DNA of 64,000 nucleotides, taken from Bog-950 sp046329515 (GTDB lineage: Bacteria; Bacteroidota; Bacteroidia; Chitinophagales; LD1). Location of the stretch: assembly GCA_046329515.1 (NCBI GenBank), contig JAXLUM010000002.1:992001-1056000 (forward strand), written 5' to 3'. Under the pieces are notes generated by a model. That model made no database searches and was not told the origin of the DNA. It saw only the letters and a program-made list of their open reading frames with translations. Both the position numbers and the translations under genes were made by a program. Shown here one piece after another: positions 16,096-25,158 of the stretch. How positions within the stretch are numbered: position 1 is the first letter of the stretch; each line of letters starts with the position of its first letter.

Positions 16096-18975
16096 TTATC
16101 TGCTATTGCCTAAGGAGTTAAGCAGATTAGTAGCGTCAGGATTTCCCGGAGCAATTTTTAGTCCTTCGTTTAAATATAATCTGGCGCTATCGGGTTGTTG
16201 CATTGCTTTAAAAACCCGTCCTATGTTAATATACGCTGCCGCCTCATTCGGCAATGCCATAAGGGCCATTTTGTTTGTTGCAATAGATTCTGAGTAACGG
16301 CCTAAGCGATAATAAGCGAAGCTCAATTTCTCGTAACCAACATATTCTTCTGGACTATTCTTAATAAATGTTTCAAGTAGCGGAATAGCCTCAACCGGGT
16401 GCCCGGTATTAATTAATAGGTTGGAAAGGTTAAGATGAATTTGATAGTATGTTGGATTTAATTGCAGCGCTTTCTTATAGGCAACAACGGCACTGTCGGG
16501 CATGTTTAACTGCTCGTATGCCCTTCCTAAGTCAAAAGCCACATTAAAAAACTTAGGATAAATATCCAGGGCTTTTCTGAAATGTTGAATTGCCTCTTGT
16601 TGTAGGGCAACTTGTTCTTGGCGTGATACTTTAATCTCTATACTTTTGGCCATTAACGCAAATGCAAGTAGATTATGAGCTTGAGCAGAATTGTTAATAT
16701 TAACAATGTCATGTCGCATTAGTGTAAGCTTATCTTTCCATTGAAAGTTACGAATTATTGTTGCAAATGAGTAAAGAAGAATAACGCTAACAATAATTAA
16801 AGAGGATATCAAGTTGGTTGAGGTAAATACTCTCTTTAATATACGCGGCACCCCAACAGCCACACACCAAGCAATTATCACACAGAATCCTATGGACGGA
16901 ACGACAAGGTAACGCTCGCCTAAGCCACCAGGTATTGTTTGAAGAATATTGCTGAATGGAGCTATTGTAATTAGATAAAACCCAATAGCCCAGGAGATGA
17001 CTGGATTTTTTTTGATTGATAAAACGCCTGTAATAGCGATAAGCAAATGAAGAATAAGACTTATGATTACAGTTGCACTATTAAAGTACTTGACATCAAT
17101 AATTTTGTATCCATAATAATAACATAATGGATGAGGAACCCATAGTAGCTTAAAATATCTAAACAGGATATCAAGTCCTGTTGCAAAACGGACACTAAAT
17201 TTTGATGAAATCTGGACAGGAGCTTCAACAAAGTCCAACGGACGATTATAAATAAAGCCAGTAACTGGTTTTGTCCCCGTTTTATTAAGCGCTAAAGCAA
17301 CATCCTTCGCGTCTGTGGTAATGACATTTGTAGCTAAAACTATAGTATTGGGATCTATATATCTAGAAGTATTGAAATACACTTTTTCCGCAACACTTTC
17401 ACGGCCTTGTACAGATATGTATAATGATTCGCTTAAGATAATTAAAGCGAAGATGGCAAAAAAGAAAAAGTTAATATTTCTTCTTGAATAGCCAAGGTCG
17501 TATAGCCGCGAAGTTAAAATAAAACAGCAAATAATGACTATCGCAGGCACGTTTTCCAATGAACCAGTAAAAGGAAAGGAAAGGATACTTAACACAGGAA
17601 TTATAGCTATTACCCATCTTCCATATTTATAAACAAAACGAAGTTTTGGAATAACAATACCTATTAAGAAAACTAATGGAAAAACAAACTGAAACGAATG
17701 AAAGGCTGCATATTCAAAGCTAGCCAGTATTAATATAATAAAAAATATATAGAATCCTTTCTTTTGAGGATATAGAAGAAAATTGAAAACAGCGGCAAAA
17801 ATTGCGAGAGCAAGTGAAAAGTTAAAATAAATATCTGTTACTATGAATGAGTATAAAGAAACGCCGAGACAGACCGCCAGCAAAAAAACCTGCCTCCAAC
17901 CTGAAGCTAAAAACAGAGCGTATACTAAGGAAATAAGAAACAGGATGTTTCCTATCATTAAGTCATTCCTAGAAAGAAGGTATGGCGCAATAAATATGAG
18001 TGTTATACAAATATTAAATAACCAAAAATGGATAAAGCCTGATTTTTGTAATTTTGTAAAATTTGCACCCTTGTTTATGTCCTTGGCGACTTGATTAAAA
18101 GCCGATAATTTATTGGAAACTGCTTGAAAGCCTTCGAACGACTTTGATTGGATATGTTTGCAGATAAAATGAACTACACTTACTGTGGCCATAGAGGCCG
18201 TGATAAATAGTGCTTTCAGAGGTAAGTTTAGGTTTACGAGGAACATTGCCAAAATTGAGAGAAAGGCACTAATAATCAGCAAGTGCTTCCGATTGGAACA
18301 CTTATTTAATAGCAGCAATGTAATGGGAATTGCGATTGAAAAAGAAAGGCAGCTAATCTTGGACAGTAGTGAAAGTAAAAAAAGCAAGCTGCCTACTAAA
18401 AATGCTTTAGTAAACGAATTGTTAACATACTTGATAAACCAATACAAACTTAATAGCGAAAAAAACAAAGAGAGCAATTCATCTCTTCCTTTGATGCTTG
18501 CAACAACCTCGGTATGTATAGGGTGGGAAGCATACAGCAAAACTGTAACTAGTGATAAGGGTGCTTTAGCAGAATAGAACAATTTCTTAAGACACAAATA
18601 AAGTAATACACATATAAAAGAAAATAATATTATATTAAAAAAATGACTGATTTTTGGACTATCACCAAAAAATTGGTTCTCAATCGCAAAAGAAAGAAGC
18701 GTCATAGGACGATAGTCGTAATTATATCCGAAGTTGTCGCTATAAAAGGGAGAAGTGAAAATTCTTTTTACATCACTAAGCCCCTGTGAAGTAAGTGGGT
18801 GATTTATCGTTACTAATTCGTCATCTAAGTTATATCCGTTAAAAATCGTATTAAAAAACAACAGAAAACTAAACAAAAAGATTAAAAATGGAAGTAGGTT
18901 AGCGGCTCCCGTAAACAATGTTTCCCCTTTAAAAACAGCTATCGAATTCTTACTACATTTCATCATTGATTTCAA
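16096..18975 (-). CDS. TMTC-like polytopic glycosyltransferase (PMT/GT-C superfamily) with TPR tail
   Basis: A 959-residue protein. The N-terminal 730 residues form many membrane helices of the GT-C fold, with an acidic pair in the first external loop (NLDDELVTINHP, D51-D52), a YRPMTLLSF motif, and HPIHTEVVASIKGRDELLS, which closely resembles the signature of eukaryotic TMTC O-mannosyltransferases and their bacterial relatives. From about residue 750 there are five or so TPR units (for example FFNVAFDLGRAYEQLNMPDS). It probably moves a sugar from a lipid carrier to a protein or glycan outside the membrane. Last gene of a six-gene minus-strand run; its start overlaps the upstream GT2 by 23 bases, with ATGs at 18966 and 18963 as alternatives. 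Confidence 0.8.
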   Translation of the reverse strand: MKSMMKCSKNSIAVFKGETLFTGAANLLPFLIFLFSFLLFFNTIFNGYNLDDELVTINHPLTSQGLSDVKRIFTSPFYSDNFGYNYDYRPMTLLSFAIENQFFGDSPKISHFFNIILFSFICVLLYLCLKKLFYSAKAPLSLVTVLLYASHPIHTEVVASIKGRDELLSLFFSLLSLYWFIKYVNNSFTKAFLVGSLLFLLSLLSKISCLSFSIAIPITLLLLNKCSNRKHLLIISAFLSILAMFLVNLNLPLKALFITASMATVSVVHFICKHIQSKSFEGFQAVSNKLSAFNQVAKDINKGANFTKLQKSGFIHFWLFNICITLIFIAPYLLSRNDLMIGNILFLISLVYALFLASGWRQVFLLAVCLGVSLYSFIVTDIYFNFSLALAIFAAVFNFLLYPQKKGFYIFFIILILASFEYAAFHSFQFVFPLVFLIGIVIPKLRFVYKYGRWVIAIIPVLSILSFPFTGSLENVPAIVIICCFILTSRLYDLGYSRRNINFFFFAIFALIILSESLYISVQGRESVAEKVYFNTSRYIDPNTIVLATNVITTDAKDVALALNKTGTKPVTGFIYNRPLDFVEAPVQISSKFSVRFATGLDILFRYFKLLWVPHPLCYYYGYKIIDVKYFNSATVIISLILHLLIAITGVLSIKKNPVISWAIGFYLITIAPFSNILQTIPGGLGERYLVVPSIGFCVIIAWCVAVGVPRILKRVFTSTNLISSLIIVSVILLYSFATIIRNFQWKDKLTLMRHDIVNINNSAQAHNLLAFALMAKSIEIKVSRQEQVALQQEAIQHFRKALDIYPKFFNVAFDLGRAYEQLNMPDSAVVAYKKALQLNPTYYQIHLNLSNLLINTGHPVEAIPLLETFIKNSPEEYVGYEKLSFAYYRLGRYSESIATNKMALMALPNEAAAYINIGRVFKAMQQPDSARLYLNEGLKIAPGNPDATNLLNSLGNSR

Positions 18976-19879
18976 ATTTTCTCTTTTTTAAATCAAAAAC
19001 AAGATAAGCTGGAAGTTTTAATAGTTTTATATAAATGCGACTTAAGAGCGGTATATTATAATAGTAAAACACTTTCGTGATCCGGGCGAGGGATAACTTT
19101 AGCTTACATAGTAAGCTGTTTTTCAGTTGCCGTCTTTTAAAAAGTGTAATGAGGGCTTCCGATTCGGTATAGTATTTTTGTTCGTGTATTATGGAAAGCT
19201 GTTTGCCATGAATGCGAAAGCCGCCAAGTAAAACGTTGGTAGTGTAAAGTTCTGTATACTCAAAAAAACGGGTCCAAAGTTCCAGGTCGTAAGCAATAGT
19301 GTTTTCGTTTAACCGGCCACCGGCCCTCTCCCAAAGACTTCGGCGCCAAAAAACGCTCTCCTGTTGTATTGCACTAAAGTCGCCCATAGCAAAACGCCAT
19401 TTGCTCCAGCGGGCAAATTTTAAATGAAAGTTGTTGCTTATGTAGCTAGGCGAATAATAAAACCTGTTGCTTTTATAATAAATCTCATCTACAAAATTAC
19501 CATCGGGGGTTAGCCAGCTGGGGTAACCCATTATCCATTCGGCCGCCTGAACGGAATTGAATATCTCGGCCATGGCAAAAAGTGATTGGCTGTGCAGTTT
19601 GTCATCAGAGTTAAGCCACCCCATAATTTCACCGCTTGAATAAGCAAAGGCATTATTGAGTGCATTTGCCGGACCGCCATCAGGGCCGGTAATAATTTTA
19701 GCAAAATGCGATTGATACTTTTCAATGATGGCCAGCGTACCATCAGTGCTACCCCCATCTGCAATAATATACTCCAGATTAGGATAAGCCTGTTCAATAA
19801 CAGATTTGATGCAGTCTTCAATATACGCACTGCTGTTAAGGCAAACAGTTACTATAGTTATTTTAGGAAGAGACTGCAT
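18953..19879 (-). CDS. Family 2 glycosyltransferase
   Basis: A 308-residue cytoplasmic GT-A enzyme: KITIVTVCLNSSAYIEDCIK at the N-terminus, the sugar-nucleotide loop EYIIADGGSTDGT (about 36-48), and the metal-binding acidic cluster MGWLNSDDKL (about 88-97). A C-terminal basic amphipathic stretch (LSLARITKVFYYYNIPLLSR, about 260-280) may contact the membrane. It transfers a sugar from a nucleotide donor; donor and acceptor cannot be read from sequence. The start ATG shares one base with the stop of the upstream gene (TAATG), showing translational coupling. Confidence 0.9.
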   Translation of the reverse strand: MQSLPKITIVTVCLNSSAYIEDCIKSVIEQAYPNLEYIIADGGSTDGTLAIIEKYQSHFAKIITGPDGGPANALNNAFAYSSGEIMGWLNSDDKLHSQSLFAMAEIFNSVQAAEWIMGYPSWLTPDGNFVDEIYYKSNRFYYSPSYISNNFHLKFARWSKWRFAMGDFSAIQQESVFWRRSLWERAGGRLNENTIAYDLELWTRFFEYTELYTTNVLLGGFRIHGKQLSIIHEQKYYTESEALITLFKRRQLKNSLLCKLKLSLARITKVFYYYNIPLLSRIYIKLLKLPAYLVFDLKKRKFEINDEM

Positions 19880-21867
19880 TAATAATCGCTTAAGAAATAA
19901 GATTTGCTCTTGTGGTCGTAACGCACCACAGGCGGCAGATAGTTTTTTGACTTGTAATATGCCCGAAGGTAAGGTACGTTATTAACGAAAAGAAACTCCT
20001 GCATTTTATTAAAGACTCCATCTTCCACCAATTCAGCGGTTATACTTTTATCAAAAGCAGGTGTTCTTTCAGGGTTAAAATTGCGGGTGGAAGAAAGGTA
20101 AACATCGCAGGTGTAAAGTTCCTGTACCTTAAAAAAGGCCAGCCAAAGGTCATCGAAAAAGCTTTTGGCCGAAACCAGCGCCAGGGAAGGAGATGCTATG
20201 TCCCACAGATATTTTTTCCAAAAGGTACTTGCAGGGGAAAGGCTGCGGCCTGCATTCTTGTACAGGTTTCTTTCAAAAATGTGCCGGTTCCACCGCCTTG
20301 CGGGCGTTGTGCCGCTTATTACATTAAAACCTTTATTGCTGCGCAATGTTTGTATGCCGGTAAGCCAGTTAATGTCAGGATACTTTCTGAAAATATGATT
20401 TACCTCGCTAAAGCTTTTTTCAAAAAACACATCGCCGCTTTTAGCTATTACAAAATATTGCCCCTTACTATGGGCAATAGCATTTCTAAAATTATGGAAC
20501 AGTTCATCGGCTGTGTTGTGGCCGAAGTTGGTTGTGTTGGCGCCCCAATTATTTATACTCCGCGAAAAAACGGCTATATGATACTGCGAGGCAGCGTACT
20601 GTTGCTTATGAACAGATTGAATAGTTTCAGCGGTTTCGGCTTCGTTATCAGATGCTATAAGCAATACCTGAATAAACGGGCTTTCTGTGTTCAGTTTATG
20701 GAAATCTAAAAATTCAGAACACCATTCATCAAAGAGGGAATGTGCTTTTTGGTCGGCCAATTCGGTTAACTCCCGGTCAAGAAACTTTTCTTTTACCGCA
20801 GTTACTGAAACATGATAAGCGCTAAACGGGGGAGTTTCATTTACGAAATCTTCAGTTTTACCGAAATGGAAAAAATTTCCGGGTAAGCCGTAGATTATAT
20901 TTTGATGTGGTGCAGCAAGGGTGTTGCCGAAGGATTTTAAAGGATTATTGCAAATTTTAGAAGAAAGAAGAAACGGCTTCTCAATTTGATGCAGGTTTTT
21001 AGTGCCTAATAAATCTACCTCATAATCATAGTCTTCAAACAAACCGGTTTTACTAGTGATAAGAGAAGGCAGCAATTCGAAACTTGAATCGTAAACAGCG
21101 CCGGATTTATGAAAAGGGGCTAAGGCAGAAGCAGTAAATTGTTCCGCCAGAGGCACCTGATACAGCCCGGGGTGTACGGCATTTTCACCTTCTTCGCTAA
21201 AATTGGTAGTGTAGGATTGGCGCGGAAATACAAAAAACTTATCGCGTTCAATCATATAGTGCACAAAGTGCTTTTTCCATGAACTTTGCGACCAGCGTTT
21301 TACATAATCGGGAAGAATAGTTTCATTCTCCTGTTTTCTTTCGTTTTTATACCAGTTGCTAAAGTCCTTCCATTGTTCAGCAGTAAATAGTTGCCCCCAA
21401 CTGGAGGGCAATTGCATAAAGTAGGTACTACTACCATCGTTAACAGGGTAGAAGGGCCTGAATTCGTTTTCTGTTACGGTGTATGAATAAAGGGATATGC
21501 CTGAAATCTTATTATCTGTTTTAAACTGCGCTAGGGCAGATAGAGCATAATTGTAAAAGTGCGGAGAAACGAGGAGGTCATCCTCAAGCAGTATTACGGG
21601 TCCATGACTCTGACTTAGTTCGGCACAGGCCATTACGTGGGCCTTAAGCCCAAGGCGCTGTGGTTGCGCTATTATTTCTTTGTGGCCAAACCGCCAGTCA
21701 AACTTTTGAGCAATTTCTTCTACCCCGGGAGTATCGCTTTTATCAATGCATATAAATAAAGGGACATTGCCGCCAGGATAAATGCTATCAGCTAATGAGG
21801 CGAGCAAGCGTTGCAGGCACTTTGGGCGGTTGTACGCAATAACAATTATGGCCGGCGTGGTTCCCAT
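19879..21867 (-). CDS. Two-domain glycosyltransferase-like protein (GT2/GT13-like plus second GT-A-like half)
   Basis: A 662-residue protein made of two GT-A-like halves. The first (about 1-330) opens PAIIVIAYNRPKCLQRLLAS and carries an acidic cluster VILLEDDLLVSP (about 92-103), as in glycosyltransferases related to GT2 or GT13. The second (about 395-600) has ESPFIQVLLIASDNEAETAE and a weaker acidic site, YFVIAKSGDVFFEKSF, where the usual D-x-D is reduced to S-G-D. The second half may be inactive or bind rather than transfer. No membrane helices. It is coupled to the downstream GT2 (one-base overlap) and lies six bases after the dehydrogenase gene. Confidence 0.75.
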   Translation of the reverse strand: MGTTPAIIVIAYNRPKCLQRLLASLADSIYPGGNVPLFICIDKSDTPGVEEIAQKFDWRFGHKEIIAQPQRLGLKAHVMACAELSQSHGPVILLEDDLLVSPHFYNYALSALAQFKTDNKISGISLYSYTVTENEFRPFYPVNDGSSTYFMQLPSSWGQLFTAEQWKDFSNWYKNERKQENETILPDYVKRWSQSSWKKHFVHYMIERDKFFVFPRQSYTTNFSEEGENAVHPGLYQVPLAEQFTASALAPFHKSGAVYDSSFELLPSLITSKTGLFEDYDYEVDLLGTKNLHQIEKPFLLSSKICNNPLKSFGNTLAAPHQNIIYGLPGNFFHFGKTEDFVNETPPFSAYHVSVTAVKEKFLDRELTELADQKAHSLFDEWCSEFLDFHKLNTESPFIQVLLIASDNEAETAETIQSVHKQQYAASQYHIAVFSRSINNWGANTTNFGHNTADELFHNFRNAIAHSKGQYFVIAKSGDVFFEKSFSEVNHIFRKYPDINWLTGIQTLRSNKGFNVISGTTPARRWNRHIFERNLYKNAGRSLSPASTFWKKYLWDIASPSLALVSAKSFFDDLWLAFFKVQELYTCDVYLSSTRNFNPERTPAFDKSITAELVEDGVFNKMQEFLFVNNVPYLRAYYKSKNYLPPVVRYDHKSKSYFLSDY

Positions 21868-21873
21868 TAGTGG

Positions 21874-22971
21874 TTATACTTCCTCGTAAGTAAACAAATT
21901 GCCGTACACCCTTTTCAGTTCATTAATTACTGCGGGCTGCTCTATTATATGAACAGGCCTACCCGCCTGAGCCAATTTTATAGCTAATGCCAACTGTTGT
22001 GATTCTTCCAGGATCACAGTTCCCTTTTTATAGGCCACACCGTTAAATACTATTGGCTCCTTATCGCTAAGCTGTAGCATTTCCTTAAACTGAAAGTCAA
22101 GATGCTCCTTGTTCACCTTATCTGTAGCTTCGCTAAGGGGCATGTTCATTCCAAGGCCTTTAGCCGCAAGTAGTAAGGCTCGGTTATCTCTGGGGAAGCA
22201 AGGTCCACCAAAGCCGTAGCCGTAATTCAGGTATTTACTGCCAATGCGGGAGTCAGAACCTATAGCAGCCAAAACTTTTTCCTGGTTGGCGCCAGCGGTT
22301 TTTGCAAGGTCGCCAATGGCATTAGCGAAGGATATTTTCATTGTTAGAAAGCAGTTGGTAGCAAGTTTGGTTATCTCTGCACTCAAAGGGTCCATTCTGC
22401 AAATGGCCGGCTTGCTTACACAAAGTTTCCTGTAAATACTTTCAATCAAGTCACCTGCTTCCCGGTTAGCTTCACCAATTAATACCTGGTCAGCATGTAA
22501 TTGATCATGAATAATGCTGCCCTGCGCAATAAACTCGGGGTTATAACTTACGGTATAGTTGTAAGGCGCTAACTGTTCGGCAAGTTTTGTGCAATAGCCG
22601 GGCATAACAGTACAACCAATAACCACATGTGTGGGTTGCTCTCTTTTACCCGAGTTAATAAGCGCCCCTGCTACCCGTTCAATTTGTGAATGGTCGTATG
22701 ACCCATCAGCCATAGAAGGGGTAGCAACCATTATAAACAAAAGGCTATAACCTTCTGTTAGCACTTCAGCTATGTGAGTGGTTGCTTTAAAGTTTTTGCT
22801 TTGGCGTAATAGTTCTGAAACACGAGGTTCGGAGCTAATTAAAGATTTATCATTCAGGCGGTTGACGTACTCTTCCGAAATGTCAACGCCCAACACTTCA
22901 TAACCTGCCTGTTCCAGGTTTAATGCAAAGCACAGGCCCAGCCGGCCGACTCCTAATACAGCTATCTTCAT
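21874..22971 (-). CDS. UDP-glucose/GDP-mannose dehydrogenase family enzyme
   Basis: A 365-residue cytoplasmic NAD-dependent nucleotide-sugar dehydrogenase, which oxidises a UDP- or GDP-hexose to the uronic acid. The N-terminal Rossmann motif is VLGVGRLGL (5-13). The middle domain holds EITKLATNCFLTMKISFANA (199-218), and the catalytic Cys258 lies in GYGFGGPCFPRD. The C-terminal domain has VFNGVAYKKGTV. At 365 residues it is shorter than many UGDs (about 430), with a compact C-terminal domain, so donor specificity (UDP-Glc, UDP-GlcNAc, GDP-Man) is not settled. It supplies an acidic sugar to the surrounding transferases. Confidence 0.88.
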   Translation of the reverse strand: MKIAVLGVGRLGLCFALNLEQAGYEVLGVDISEEYVNRLNDKSLISSEPRVSELLRQSKNFKATTHIAEVLTEGYSLLFIMVATPSMADGSYDHSQIERVAGALINSGKREQPTHVVIGCTVMPGYCTKLAEQLAPYNYTVSYNPEFIAQGSIIHDQLHADQVLIGEANREAGDLIESIYRKLCVSKPAICRMDPLSAEITKLATNCFLTMKISFANAIGDLAKTAGANQEKVLAAIGSDSRIGSKYLNYGYGFGGPCFPRDNRALLLAAKGLGMNMPLSEATDKVNKEHLDFQFKEMLQLSDKEPIVFNGVAYKKGTVILEESQQLALAIKLAQAGRPVHIIEQPAVINELKRVYGNLFTYEEV

Positions 22972-22994
22972 GTTAATTGGCCGAAGTTAATTAT

Positions 22995-24029
22995 TCAGAA
23001 GGGATTAAAAACAAACTCCTGGAATTGGTGATTGGCAAAGCCCCAGTCGGGTTTATTGAAGTCGTATCTGCGCTTTTCCTCAATAATCTTTTTACCGGCT
23101 TCTTTTACAATATCCCAGCCAATACCGGGGCGGTTATTTATAAAGCTGATCTTTTCTATTGCGCTTAATGATTCCCAACCATTGTAATGATCTATATGAA
23201 ATGTGCAGGCTTTGGTTGGAAACAAATGTTGCCGGTAACCGCGGGCAGCTGCAGCAATAACACCCATGCTATCAATATGTATGGAATACAAATCCAGTTC
23301 GGGATATCCTTGTATATCTATCCACGCATCCTTATGCATTAATGTAAAATCTCCGCAAGCGTTGGTGTCAAGATTCATCATTAATAGGTCTACAGGATCT
23401 ACGGTAGCTTTCCTTAAACGTCCCATTAAATAATTCAGTGTTCTGGCAACGCTGTAGAAAATATAAATCCACGATGGCCAGTTGAGCAGGTATAAATATT
23501 CAGGATCTCTGCCAAGTTGCCGCATAATGCTTGTCCGGGCCCGGGCCAGTTGTTCCTGTGTTGAAAGGCTTTCATCTATCTGTTCGGGGATATCGGATCT
23601 GTTTGCTCTATAGAAAAAGTTTTTGGCCAGATTTTTTGCAGCCAGTAGCTCCATTAATTCATTTGAAAAAAGGAGATCAACGTTTGAGCACAAAATAAAA
23701 TCAGCAGAGGCCCTTCGGATGCCAACGTTTTTGGCAATCATTTGGTACAAAGGCATAGTGTGAGCAAAACGATATTGCTGATGTATTTCGCCGGGAACAA
23801 CAATATACCTTAACGAAAGGAAATCTCCTTCTACAGGTTTGGGAAGAATTTCATGCAAGTACGGTTTCCCTTGAGGGGGGTTCCACTCCACAACAACAAG
23901 CTCTATAGGCAGTTTGTAGCGATTAGCCTGATCAATAAGCCCGCGGATAAAAATGCGCTGCCGCTTATCCATATCGCCGCCGTGATTGTCATTTCTTGAA
24001 CTTACAATAATGCTGATATAGGGATTCAT
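22995..24029 (-). CDS. GT2-like protein with RNDNxGGD signature (tandem paralog A)
   Basis: A 344-residue protein starting YISIIVSSRNDNHGGDMDKR. This RNDNxGGD opening is shared with the next gene upstream and marks a GT2-like subfamily. LVVVEWNPPQGKPYL replaces the usual donor loop, and a later N-V-D site (FILCSNVDLLFSNEL, about 110-124) replaces D-x-D. The C-terminal part has DFTLMHKDAWIDIQGYPEL and a conserved HIDSMG. It probably transfers a sugar, but the altered motifs leave room for another role. No membrane helix is obvious. It follows its paralog with a 3-base gap. Confidence 0.75.
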   Translation of the reverse strand: MNPYISIIVSSRNDNHGGDMDKRQRIFIRGLIDQANRYKLPIELVVVEWNPPQGKPYLHEILPKPVEGDFLSLRYIVVPGEIHQQYRFAHTMPLYQMIAKNVGIRRASADFILCSNVDLLFSNELMELLAAKNLAKNFFYRANRSDIPEQIDESLSTQEQLARARTSIMRQLGRDPEYLYLLNWPSWIYIFYSVARTLNYLMGRLRKATVDPVDLLMMNLDTNACGDFTLMHKDAWIDIQGYPELDLYSIHIDSMGVIAAAARGYRQHLFPTKACTFHIDHYNGWESLSAIEKISFINNRPGIGWDIVKEAGKKIIEEKRRYDFNKPDWGFANHQFQEFVFNPF

Positions 24030-24032
24030 TGG

Positions 24033-25073
24033 CTAAAACACGGTTTCAGTAAACACTTCTGAGGCAAAACCCCAGTCTTCATTGTTATAAATAATTGGTT
24101 TGCCTTCCTTTTCCATTTGCCTGCTGTCGTCTTCAAACTTCCTGAACATAGCAAAGATATCGGGCTGATTGTTGTCGGCTACAAATCTTCTTTCATGATC
24201 CTGGTGATAAACGGGCTCAAAAAAAACATGTTCCTTTAAACCACTGTAAAATGCCATTGCCACCGCTATAGCATCGGTATGCATTGAAAGATAGGTGTTT
24301 TCAGGGTGGCCATGGAGATTAAACCACGCGTTGCGGTGCATAAGCATAAAGTCTCCGCTGCAATTACTGTGAAATTTAAACGACATATTATCGTAGGTAA
24401 CGGGAATAAGCTTTTCGTTAGCCCATTTCTCATTCTCTAACAGCCAAAACTCATAATTCAGTTTTTTCCGGTTTTTCCGTTCAAGCGACCAAAGCTGAAA
24501 GGGCCAAAAGGTACCCATTTGCAGTGGCCACATAAAGCCCTTTTTAAATATGCGGAACACTTTGCTACGCACTGTAGGCAGGTCGGTAGCCGGGTTAACT
24601 AATTTAAGGTCGTTTTTATAGTCGCAGCGGTTAGCCCGGTAGTAAAAGTCAGCCTTTAACTTTTTACCAGCAATAAACTTTATAATCGCCGGGTCTATTA
24701 ATATATCGGGATTGGCTGACAGAATATATTGGCCTTTAGCCCTTCTTATTCCTATATTTTTAGCCACATATTCATATAGCGGCACTTTTTTTCTAACAGC
24801 AGGATTTGAAATACCTTCGTGAAAATGGTTAGGAACGGTGATTAGCCTAAAAAGAACATTGGATGAGGGTGGAAATTTGATGCTTTCATTTAGCGGAGGC
24901 CGGTCAATTACGGGGTTATAGTTAACTACAATAAATTCGGCCGGCAGTTTGTACTTTACAGCGTAATAACTAAACCAATTAATACAGTTTTGTAAGCGTA
25001 GTTCAAAATCACCACCATAGTTGTCGTTACGGGCGGCAACTACTACTGACAAGTAAGGTGGCGATTGACTCAT
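24033..25073 (-). CDS. GT2-like protein with RNDNxGGD signature (tandem paralog B)
   Basis: A 346-residue paralog of the downstream gene. The matching landmarks are YLSVVVAARNDNYGGDFELR, FIVVNYNPVIDRPPL, NIGIRRAKGQYILSANPDIL (N-P-D at the metal site) and DFMLMHRNAWFNLHGHPE. The two differ mainly in the variable middle (about 150-215). This gene is first in the six-gene minus-strand run, divergent from two SGNH genes across an 85-base gap. Two adjacent related transferases suggest that two successive or alternative linkages are made. Confidence 0.75.
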   Translation of the reverse strand: MSQSPPYLSVVVAARNDNYGGDFELRLQNCINWFSYYAVKYKLPAEFIVVNYNPVIDRPPLNESIKFPPSSNVLFRLITVPNHFHEGISNPAVRKKVPLYEYVAKNIGIRRAKGQYILSANPDILIDPAIIKFIAGKKLKADFYYRANRCDYKNDLKLVNPATDLPTVRSKVFRIFKKGFMWPLQMGTFWPFQLWSLERKNRKKLNYEFWLLENEKWANEKLIPVTYDNMSFKFHSNCSGDFMLMHRNAWFNLHGHPENTYLSMHTDAIAVAMAFYSGLKEHVFFEPVYHQDHERRFVADNNQPDIFAMFRKFEDDSRQMEKEGKPIIYNNEDWGFASEVFTETVF

Positions 25074-25158
25074 ATTTTTTATGTATCACAATTGTTTTCC
25101 GGGACAATTATAACCCAAGGCAGGGATATATTTTAACCGCACTTTAACTTGATAAAGC

